Assembly: GCA_022925895.1 (NCBI GenBank)
Contig: JAKSYS010000547.1
Location: 1-42,433 of the forward strand
Length of the DNA: 42,433 nucleotides
Reading direction: 5' to 3'
DNA from: Fragilaria crotonensis
Taxonomy: Eukaryota > Bacillariophyta > Fragilariophyceae > Fragilariales > Fragilariaceae
Every line of letters starts with the position of its first letter. Position 1 is the first letter of the stretch. Below, one piece after another: positions 33,611 through 42,433 of this stretch. Both the position numbers and the translations under genes were made by a program. The notes beneath the pieces are model-generated. The model searched no databases. It was not told the DNA's origin and saw nothing but the letters and a program-made list of their open reading frames with translations.

Positions 33611-36600
33611 ATGGCGAAGGAGAAACGAAAGTATCGCTTGGACAAAGGAAGCACCGGCGCTTCCAGCGGTGAATTTCTTGGTTTGGCGCTTTTGCGCAGG
33701 AACGAACCCTCGATCCTCCTTGTCGTCACCGAGTCAATTGTCGATTCAATGGTCGCCAGTATGGGGTTCGGACAGTCAACTGTCGATTCTATTCAAGAAG
33801 ATTAAAAACGAGATGGTGGTACAAAGTCAAAAGCTCTTCTTGATGTTAAGTTATTCTTCGACGATGAAACTCAAAACAAGAAAGAACAGGTTACTGCTTT
33901 GGCCCACTTGGTCTTCGTATTTCATTCAAGGCTCGTGTATGACGATTTTTCATCTGTGCGCGCTACAGCACTTTCGGCACTTGATTCCGCTAGAAGACGA
34001 CTTCCAAAGGTATGGAAGACATTGATCGAACGTCACAAGGAACTCAGTGGGATGATCTGGTGCGCTCAGGCTGATCCCTCGACGGATGTCAAGAGTTCTA
34101 CTCAGAACTTATCAAAATCGTTGAGTGTCGTCGATTGGCCGGGGTCTGGGAGTACGTCAGTCGAATTCTTGGTTACAGCCGACCAAAAGTTATGTTCGAC
34201 GATATTTTCGCCAGGAAATCTGGGGATGAGACTGCGGTTGATGCGGAACGTGAACAACTCGATGAGCGCTTCGAGCGCGTTTTGGTACGGCACTATCCGG
34301 GTTGTCCTTGTGGTTCCACAACTTCCCGAGTCTGGTTCATTCACGTACGATTCCTTCATTACTGATCGGATCCTTTGGAAGCCGTTGACGAGCGCTAGGA
34401 ATTCTTTCCGCCTGAAGGCATATCAACTCCTGGGAGCGTGTTGCATGCACGCAAAGTCGATCGTGTACGGTCCAACCGGCTCATGCACATTGCCAGCATT
34501 GCTTCCAAATATTGTAGCCCAAGAAAAAGACCCTACGAATGTGCCATATGTTTTCGACGTTCTCTTGCTTTACTTGACAAGCGGAGATTCCAGTGCTTTA
34601 GACCGAGGACAGCTGGTAAAGATGATCAACAGGATGATAAAGAAGGCGTGCTTTGGTTCGTCGCCATCGGGCTGGGCGCCAGCCATACTACCGTTACTTG
34701 TTTCGATTGACGACAATAGTCTCATCATCTCCGTAATATCCAGTCTGGTAAGGTCATGTTCGTGTTATCAAGGACTCCTTTGTTAGTTGTTTCTCATGAC
34801 GCTTTCATTCAGTTGGAGGGATGTGGCGCAACAATTGGTCTCGGTGATAGTCTTACCGTTGCGTCGGCAGTGGCTGAATCGGCATGCTACTTCATGATTC
34901 GTTCCGACGCAGATGACTTAGTCGACGCCGAGTTCTCTGAGGCTTTGGCCACTTATTGGTGCAAGACTCTTGGTATTTTTTCTTTGCGTGCAAGGAGTAT
35001 CTTCGATTTCTATGGAGGCGGACCTTTCCTTTGGAGGTATCCTTGGAAAAACGCTTTGTCGGTTGGACGAGGCGTCGTTCGATAAGGACAAATGCGCTAT
35101 ATATCTGAAAAAAGGATTGGTTTTGGATCGAAGAATTGCCGAAGTACCTTCTCGCGAACGATGATCCGGAGGTGAATCGTCGATTCAATAATTTTCTTAA
35201 AAGAGTGGAAGAACACAGACGAACAACGAAACAACTGAGTCACCTGTTTCCGTTGGTACGACGTAAATTCCACAGTGTGCTGTCAAAGTTCAATTCAACG
35301 TCTGATGGTGCTCCCTCTGACGAGACCTACGACTTATTACAAACCTGCTTGGAATTCAATACTGCTGCGAACACATTTGTTTCGTCCGGTGATTTGGAAC
35401 AGATCGCAATGGAAGTATTTCTCCTGAACAATCTCCTTCGATGGATCATAGTTCACACTTCTCGCCTCGGAGCCATTGGTGGTCATACTTCAGCCATCAA
35501 GGAAACGATGTACGATTTTTCTCTCCTGAGAATCTGTCTACAATCATTCGCGTCGATTGACAGGCAGAGAGCAATATGGGAAACCGTCCTTCGCGAAGTC
35601 ATTGCCGCGAGATGTGACTTCGGAGCTTTCGCGCTCGGTCTACAGGAGCTTTGCTCGGTCCCACGTGCGGCAGGTGATAAGTCTCTGATAGAAGTTATCC
35701 GATGTGACATGTTTGACAAATTTGCGGTCCAAGCTGTCGAGGATGCACTCCAGGATTCAATGCTAACAAGATCGGACACATTCGAAGTTTTTCTCAGAAC
35801 TTGTGCGGGACTTTGTGGCACAGTAAGAGCTCCACTTGTAGCAACAGCCGTCTGGTCCGAATGGGTAGACATCGCTCGATCCAAAGAAGACGACCCTGCT
35901 GTGGGTTCTATTCTTTCTGTATTGTTGGATCTTGTCAGCAATCAAAGCCTCATCTCTTTGGACGAAAATGTGGATGTAATTTTGATGGTGTGGCATAAGG
36001 GGGGTGACTTGTGGCTTCGCAATGCCGCGACGCTACTTGCAACCCCAGCTTTTGAAGAATTGAAATCGGCTTTTCTCGAGAGCGCTGGAGCTAAGCTTCG
36101 GGCATCTCTGACAGCATTGTGTGACACGTCCTCGGAGGGGGGGAACGACATCGATGCGCAATGCAGATATTGGTCGGAACGCGCCGCGAGGTGGTTCCTG
36201 GTCAACGACGGGCTTTCAGTGCAAGAAAAACTCGACGGAGTGGGTCTCGCAGATTTTCAGAAGTGGGAAACAGCTGCTCTGTCAGATAGATCAATCTCTG
36301 ATGTCCTCATCCGATGTACCTTCGGCTTTCTTCTCGGTATTTCGAACCATGCAGAAAGGTTCGCGGCTTTATTTGGTGAAGTTGGTTGCGCGGATCGAAT
36401 CAGACTTGTCGCTATGATGATGATTGCGGCTAGCGATCCGAATGCCAGCATCGGAAGGAGAAGCCGACGAATGTAGCTGTGGTGCCTTCATTTCCTCATC
36501 GGGGAGGTGATGTTCAACGATGACCTTGCGAATCGTTGTGCTGGTGCTATTGTGCAATGCTTGGAAAGCTCGTTGTCAGAAGGCGGCTCATACCAATGGG

Positions 36601-38843
36601 CCAGACGAAGCGCCGTTGCCACGTCAGAATTCATCGATGCCATGATGCAACCGTACTTGTCGACGCATAAGGACGAACGTGGAGACAGCATGGATGCTTC
36701 ATCGTTGAGGAAGGGTGATGAAGTATGGTATGTTGTAAACACAGACCAGGACTATGTTCGAGATAAGGCTGAAATTGTTGAAGTGCATTCAGAGGATTTT
36801 CCACGTCTTTTTTTCACGATCCGGCTTGAAGCAGGCGGAGTGATATCGGAGAGGCAAACAGTTGCCGAGCGACTGAGGTCGGGAAAGGTTTCCTCAAATT
36901 ACTCAATCAGGGTTAGTGCTGTGCCTCCCTCGGAAGTGTTATTGAGGAAGCAACTGGGTAGTCTTTTGGTCGACAAGGTGGTCAAGCGCGCCTCGCTTCC
37001 AACCGTGATGAGAAACAGCACGAAATGGAAATCGGCGCAGAGTGCTTCCATATCGTACTTTCACAGTGCGGAGTTTTTGCCGTGCGGGAATCGGGCTTGC
37101 GATATGACCTCATCCAGATTTTGCTGTCTCTTGATGCCCGGTCGTTCGGACCATCGAGACACGCTGCTTGCTGTTGGCGGCGTTTGCGCTCAGAGGATTG
37201 GCGCTGGCACTCGGTGTTCGGAGCAGCCTGTCCATTCTACTTTCTTGCTGGAATCCTTCCAATTCGACCCGGAACCGTCGCTCGCATCCTAGCCTCCCTG
37301 AACGATTCTGCCGAGTTGGTGGACGTCATGTATCTACCAACTCTGATGTGGACAAGTGTAGCGTTTTTCGATCGTTCATCCCAGTTGAAGAAGAGTGGTG
37401 CAAATGATTTGCTCGGTCATCACTCAGCGCCTTCGACGATGACGACGACACCTTCTTCGCAGTGCGCTTTAAGCAGCGTTCTCAAGTCACCTACAGCGGA
37501 ATCCAGCGAGGTTGAGGAGAAAGCTATCTCAAAGCTCATCTACTTGTTTGCTTTAGCCGGTCAAGTTGAGCATCCTTTGAGGGCCTTGTGTAGCTTGTAG
37601 GTGGTTGGATTCCTTCGAATCTCTAATCGACGACATGCGTCGGAATAGGATGTCTATTCTGCGTGATGCCTCAAGAAAATGTGCAACACCTTTTGCGCAT
37701 TCTTCCTGTGTCGAGTAAGCGATGGCTTTCCTTCCGATTGCTTCACCTGGCCTCAAAGAAGAGCGCACCTCTGCATCTTAGTGTCGAAGGAAACGTGCTC
37801 CCAAACGTGACTCAGGTAGACTTCATCACTGGAAAAAACCTCATGTGCGATGAAGCGGAAGAGCTTGAAAAGTATTTTCTGACGGTTTTCGAATGGGTCC
37901 CTTCAGATCTTATGGCGGAGATGGAATCATGGATCGAAGACGCAACGTACTTTGATGACCCAGACGAAGACACGACGATTGCTCGCTTGCTGGGTTGGCT
38001 TGTCTTCCTTGAGTACCTGGAGTCATCGGCAGCTGCCGATGCCCACATCGTGTTGCTTTCAGTTCTTACGCTAGTCGAACAGGTTGTGTCTCTCGTTTTA
38101 AGTGCCTGTGTGATGCACCTTGATGTGGACTTCGACAGAAAGTCGCAAAGAAACAGCGTTTCGACGATTGATGACATTATTGTCAACAAGGAGTCCATCA
38201 ACGCGACGGATCTCTCACGGAGTTTTTACACAGTTGAAGTGTTCCCAACGCTCTCGAGAGTTGGTGGGAGGAGGACTGCCCCAAGGCGCTATCTGCGACA
38301 GTCAGCAAATTTGTTCAGCAAATGGTGGCACCGGAAACGTTTCGAAGAGAGCTTGAGCGGATCAATGAAGCAATGATACTTAGTGCCACCGGTGAGATGA
38401 TTGTGAAGGGTTCAACCGTCAGCAGAGAGGTCACAGCTACATACCAACAAGATGAATGCACCCTGAGCATCGCCATCCAGATTCCTCCTAACTTCCCGTT
38501 CCGAAGCGTTGATGTCGACGGCAGGAAGACACTTGGAGTCTCCGAAAGTCGTTTCAAAAGATGGGCCTTGCAAATGCGTCAAATTGTAAACAATCAAGAT
38601 GGCACGTTGCTCGACGCCTTGATGCTTTGGAAGCGGTACGTGGAGAAGGAGTTTGAAGGAGTCGAACCATGTCCTGTGTGCTACTGCGTTCTGGCAGTTA
38701 AAACACACGAATTGCCGAATATGCAGTGCAAGACTTGTGCGAATACCTTTCATTCCTCGTGTCTACAAAAGTGGTTTACAAGCAGTGGGAAAAGCCGATG
38801 CGTCGTGTGTCAGCAGCCGTGGAGCGGATCCAGGATTAGTTAG
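33611..38843 (+). CDS. LTN1: Listerin, RING E3 ubiquitin ligase of ribosome quality control
   Basis: Ubiquitinates nascent chains stuck on 60S ribosomal subunits, with Rqc2 and Cdc48. The start is at 33611 (MAKEKRKYRLDKGS). The listerin N-terminal domain follows, with an FKKI...KSKALLDVKLFF-like block around 33795-33855. A long HEAT/ARM solenoid runs to about 37600, with no catalytic residues. The C-terminus is diagnostic: an RWD domain (REVTATYQQDECTLSIAIQ, about 38425-38480, to LWKRYVEKEFEGVE) is joined directly to a C4HC3-type RING with CPVC, CKTC, FHSSCLQKWF and CVVC (about 38670-38815). A 65-nt intron lies at 34748-34812. The span encodes about 1,720 residues, as in human listerin (1,766). 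The frame shifts at 33804-33808, about 35015, 35108-35113, about 36440, 36501-36504, 37020, 37620 and 38250. Confidence 0.93.
34748..34812 (+). other. Intron of the LTN1 gene
   Basis: Donor AGTCTG|GTAAGG and acceptor GCTTTCATTCAG|TTGGAG, 65 nt, phase 0. Splicing joins SVISSL to LEGCGATIGLGDSL, both solenoid-like. Read-through meets a stop at about 34785. Confidence 0.8.
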
Positions 38844-38966
38844 CAAAGGAGGTAAGGCTAGGATCAGCAGTACCTTACTAATTTTGACTTGTCCGCCCGT
38901 TGATCTGAAACGCGCGAATGAGTGAACAATAATTGAGCCACGGGGCGAATGTCCTATAAAGAGCAA

Positions 38967-38984
38967 GTCTTATCATAGGGTTAA
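38967..38984 (+). repeat. Left terminal inverted repeat
   Basis: Reads GTCTTATCATAGGGTTAA and pairs with the inverse at 39992-40009 with one mismatch (A versus G at the purine before GGGTTAA). Confidence 0.7.
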
Positions 38985-39991
38985 ATTCTTGACATTTTAA
39001 CCCCTGGGGTCTAAATTTTAGATCCTCCACGTCGAACGAAAAAAGCAATTCTTATCATTTTTAACTTGATAACTCAAACCCTTTGAAGAACAGTATGGTA
39101 AATCAGAATCGAGCTCCCTTCTATACTCGTCACTCGTCACTCGTCAACGACAACATTGCCACGGTAAATTTGACAAATCGGGAGACTGATGACCATGGGG
39201 TGAGCATTGTGGAAAGACAATGGAACAAAATCACAGGAGTGCTCACATCTGCTCCTGAGAATGCTTGTGGAGTTGACATTGTTGTGTATGCAGCAGGGAT
39301 GGAGTAAATAACCACCGTATGGTAACAAATACCGATGGTATTATACTGTACACATGTGAAAAAAATCCCAATCTGGTTACCTGCGAGTGCAATATACCAA
39401 CCAGTAACTCAGTGGTTCTACTGAGTTTAGTCGGTAGTATTTTGCCGGTGTTCAGGAATACCAGTCGGAATTTCCATGATATTCTGTCTGCATCAGTGTG
39501 TTTGGTTCTTTCTGTATTAGTACTGAGTTTACTGTTACTGTAGTGTTTTACTACATTATGCCTACCGGACAAACCAATGGATCCAGTAAGTGCGATTCGA
39601 AAAATGAGAGAAGTTATATTCATACCGGATGAAGGATTTTCAATACCAAATACCTGTGCAACAGCGCAATACCATTCTACCTACTGGAGGACTGTGTACC
39701 AGATTCAACGTGGGCCAGTATATGGTATGCAGTTCTAGAATAGTCGTATGCATACATATTGGGGTGTGACGTGTGACATCGACACCGTTTGAAGAGCAGA
39801 ATTCGTGCCGAAAAAAGAGTTAGTGGTATAATTGGCGTAGGAAACTGAGATGATTTAGACCTCTAAACGACCTGGGGTCAAATTCGCTAGACCTGGATTA
39901 AAATAGACCCCAGGGGGTCAAATTCAAGATCCTAAAAACGACTTATACTCCCATAAGACTTGCTTTTTTATTTTTTCGATTCGGGACTCAC

Positions 39992-40009
39992 TTAACCCCA
40001 TGATAAGAC
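39992..40009 (-). repeat. Right terminal inverted repeat
   Basis: Plus strand reads TTAACCCCATGATAAGAC, the reverse complement of the left repeat except for one base. Just inside it, at 39953-39963, a second inverted module (ataagacttgc) mirrors the gcaagtcttat that overlaps the left end. Confidence 0.7.
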
Positions 40010-40365
40010 AGTACACCTTCCCGTAGGTGCAGGAGCTCGCGTAAGCATTCAAAAGTGACCGCAGAGTCGATCCAGCCTTTGCTTGCGAGCCAGCTCTCAG
40101 TAGCCAAACAAACGTACCCTTGGCCGTCGGTTAGAAAACTTCGGTTTTCAGTGGATTGAGAAGCAGATCACCCGCAACCTGCAACCCATCGGATGATACG
40201 GCAAAGGCCCTCCTGAGGACAAGAATCGAAGCAAGCGTCGTCCACCACATTGAAACCCATCGCCATTGTGGTAGGTTTGATTTGAACTGACAACGATCTA
40301 GTCCTGAAACTCATCGCCATAGTGGTAGGACTTTTAGTGGAACTGAAAACAATATAAGTTAACAA
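40010..40365 (-). pseudogene. Possible protein-coding remnant next to the TIR element
   Basis: On the minus strand a 65-residue frame (40365-40168) contains two similar peptides with PTTMAM, then NVVDDACFDSCPQEGLCRII. After a frame change near 40160 it continues as ENRSFLTDGQGYVCLATE and then SWLASKGWIDSAVTFECLREL, open up to the right terminal repeat at 40009. The amino-acid texture looks like a real globular protein, but I do not recognise the family. It might be an exon of a gene cut off by the insertion, or chance. Confidence 0.3.
40251..40350. repeat. Imperfect 54-bp tandem duplication
   Basis: Two adjacent segments starting tgaaacccatcgccattgtg (40251) and tgaaactcatcgccatagtg (40305) share most bases over about 45 bp. 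The period of 54 is a multiple of three, so the duplication would keep a reading frame. Confidence 0.65.
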
Positions 40366-42433
40366 TCTTCAAGTCACATGTGCCATCTTGTTAATATTAA
40401 TCGGATCCACTATCCGGTTCTTGCGACACTTGAGGGGCACCTGATGCATTTCGCATTTTTGGTCTGATGATCAAAGTCACGATCCTCCCAAATGTCCATG
40501 TGAAATCACGCAGAGTGCATGTCTATAGTATCCAAGTTTTCCACGCGTTGAGCCTTTTTCTGCTTGAGGGCATCCCAGCTGTTATTCTGGGTGTCCCAAT
40601 CTACAATGACCTGGAGCTTTCCTGTTTTCAGTTATGATTGTTGATTATGACAAGTCTGGGGCTGCTTCCTGCAATTGCCTCATTTCAGCCCATGCAAGGA
40701 GCAAAAAGTTCATCAATATAACTACTCTTTAGGAAACATTGATATCATTATGGCAATTGAAACGACTTCTTGGAGATTTTTCCAGCCCCCATACTTGTCA
40801 ATACGTTGACCACAAAGGGAGGCGAACATTGTCTAAAGATGTCTTTTGTCAAAAACATCAGATTTGGAACAGAAAGCCTCTGCCAATTATGATCCTATGT
40901 TAGTCACATCAGCCTGTGAGGATCACCAAGGCAAAGGTACCATTGTCAAATCCATTTGTCTGACATGGGCAGTCTTTGTGTTGTACACAGCAAACTACAT
41001 TTGTATCCTCTGAATGCTTTACGAGTATTTTTGTGGAGAATGGATGTGTTGAAGAATAGACTGACCTTGTTAACATGATCGGCCGCTGTAGTACTTGATT
41101 GGTGATTTTTCAGTGCATTCTAGAGAGTCATGAACAAAATGTCAACAAAGAAGTCCGGATTCCTTACAGCGAAGTCAAAGCACTCCAAAGAAGTGGCCAA
41201 AATTGCCCTTCTGCAATGTTTGCATGTCGAGCAAACTTTGACGATGTCCCAAGCGCGTCACATAATAGAGTGTTATTTAATCGGATCCCACAAACAAAAT
41301 GTAGGCTGTGCAATTCAATCTGGAACATATTATTTGTTCCTTACCGCATCAAAGTGAGACTCCAACTGTGCCTTGCATGGTTGCATTGTTGCCAACTTAC
41401 ACGAATTGACAAAATATCGGTCCTTACTAGGTTTGTCATCTTTTTGATATTTGTGGTTACGTGAGTTTTTGAGCCAGAATCAATCATGTAGCATTTCCTT
41501 CACCTCTCCACATCACGAAGTCACATTTGGTTCCCTATTGCTGAACGTTGGAAAGCCATGAACACTTGCTTCCTGCTGGTATTTGGCCTTGACTTCTTTT
41601 TGCACTCATCTTTGTCCGAGATATCAATGCACCCATCTTTACCGTGGCCTTGGCATCTTCTTTCTATTTGGAATCTATAGCTTCTTGTGCCGTTTCCTTA
41701 ATTTTGCTCTTTTGTTTCATGTCTCATGCACAGTCTCCATTTCTGTTTCTTTGTTTGTGCTTTCAATGTACATTGTCATCTTGAACATTTCCATTCCATC
41801 AGCACTCTAGTATGAGTACTTTGTTGGTCCTAGTCTTCCACTTCATCTTTGGTCTTACATAAATATAAGGGTGATACGTTGAGCTAGTGTCTTAGCTGGC
41901 ATCTCATATTGTTCTACTTCTGCTTAGTTTTGTGAAAGGTAAGGTTGGCTTATCTATATTTCTTAGGTATCTTAACAAGCTTGTCTCTCTCTTCATCAGC
42001 ACACGCTTCCATTTGTCATCAACTTCAATCACCTCATCTTGCAGATCATCTTTTCTTCTAATTCCATACTACTAAGCACTCTTTCATTGTTAGTTGCATT
42101 TTTATGTCAAGACATTCTCTGCTCCTTCATTGTAAACTCAGCAATCTCACGCCAATTTACATACATTTCATCTTCAACTCCAACCTGTTCAATGCTTATC
42201 TTACAACTTTCCTCAGTATCCATAACACTGATGGCTTGCTTAGTCTTATCAATAATTTCTTTTGTTGTCTTTGAAATGCCTTCCAGAAGGAGTTGCATTG
42301 AAGTCTTGTTCAATAGACCATGTCATGTCATCTGCCATATGGCTTTGAAAATTGTATGCCCATGAAATGCAATTGACATTCAACCAACACAGTAACCATT
42401 CTCCTTAGAATTTGGCTGTAATATGAATTTGTT
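40366..42433. other. Region without a recognised gene
   Basis: About 2 kb of AT-rich DNA. Short open frames (41099-41464 plus, 42107-42313 minus) show no motif that I know. The minus frame at 42107-42313 is Lys/Glu-rich and helix-like (EGISKTTKEIIDKTKQAISV) but runs out in both directions. No repeats, RNA genes or transposon proteins were identified. Confidence 0.4.

Larger units (their letters stand above)
38967..40009. mobile_element. Non-autonomous terminal-inverted-repeat element (MITE-like)
   Basis: The ends are GTCTTATCATAGGGTTAA at 38967-38984 and its inverse at 39992-40009, matching at 17 of 18 positions. Inside each end lie further shared modules in inverted orientation: gcaagtcttat or gcaattcttat (38963, 39046; inverse at 39953-39963), and palindromes around ggggtc (39001-39012 and 39870-39920) flanked by ttttagatcct or caagatccta. 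The 1.04-kb body holds no recognisable protein, so any movement would need a transposase elsewhere. It lies about 120 bp past the LTN1 stop. A clear target-site duplication was not seen. Confidence 0.65.

Noticed and set aside
36121-38376. Several 60-240 residue frames antisense or shifted relative to LTN1
   Set aside because: They are shadows of, or pieces produced by, frame breaks in LTN1. The RWD-RING end anchors the real gene.
42107-42313. Lys/Glu-rich minus-strand frame of 68 residues
   Set aside because: It reads like a helix fragment, but it has no recognised family, and flanking sequence quickly meets stops in all frames.
1-42433. CRISPR arrays, tRNA or rRNA genes, bacterial operons
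   Set aside because: No regularly spaced repeats of CRISPR type, no cloverleaf and no Shine-Dalgarno-linked gene strings were seen. The gene set is eukaryotic.

Overview
The window is nuclear DNA from a eukaryotic microalga, most likely a stramenopile and probably a diatom. That placement is an inference. It rests on compact genes with few, very short introns (58, 59, 65 and 130 nt), a nucellin-like aspartyl protease with a C-terminal membrane segment, a TORC1 Raptor, and two tyrosine-recombinase retrotransposon families of a kind I associate with diatoms and their relatives. No bacterial, organellar, tRNA, rRNA or CRISPR feature was recognised.

Layout. (1) 1-9205 is one minus-strand DIRS-order retrotransposon. 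It has a gag-like ORF, reverse transcriptase/RNase H and a tyrosine recombinase, with split direct repeats in the PAT/kangaroo arrangement. Its frames are broken. A tandem array of GC-rich hairpins lies near its 3' end. (2) 9490-12135 is a minus-strand DDE transposase gene of pogo/Tc1-like type with one intron. (3) 12.2-15.4 kb is non-coding, with GTAC-rich patches. (4) 15357-18229 (minus) is the coatomer gamma subunit (COPI). (5) 18.2-19.6 kb is non-coding and carries a 140-bp hexanucleotide microsatellite. (6) 19650-24700 (plus) is a second, unrelated and heavily decayed DIRS-like family: an orphan recombinase tail, then a longer copy. (7) 25391-27202 (plus) is a secreted or membrane-anchored pepsin-like protein that has lost its first catalytic Asp motif. 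(8) 27619-32419 (minus) is Raptor, the TORC1 scaffold. (9) 33611-38843 (plus) is listerin/LTN1, the E3 ligase of ribosome-associated quality control. It is divergent from Raptor across about 1.2 kb packed with GTAC tetranucleotides. (10) 38967-40009 is a 1.04-kb element with terminal inverted repeats and no recognisable gene. (11) 40.0-42.4 kb has at most a coding remnant.

Two themes cut across the window. First, almost every real gene is broken by single-base indels, mostly in homopolymer runs, including three essential housekeeping genes. The simplest reading is uncorrected sequencing or assembly error, so the frameshifts should not be taken as pseudogenisation without checking reads. Second, the intergenic regions, especially the Raptor-LTN1 spacer, are about ten-fold enriched in GTAC by hand count.

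The housekeeping genes are not a pathway cluster: vesicle coat, growth signalling and nascent-chain quality control sit side by side between transposon islands.
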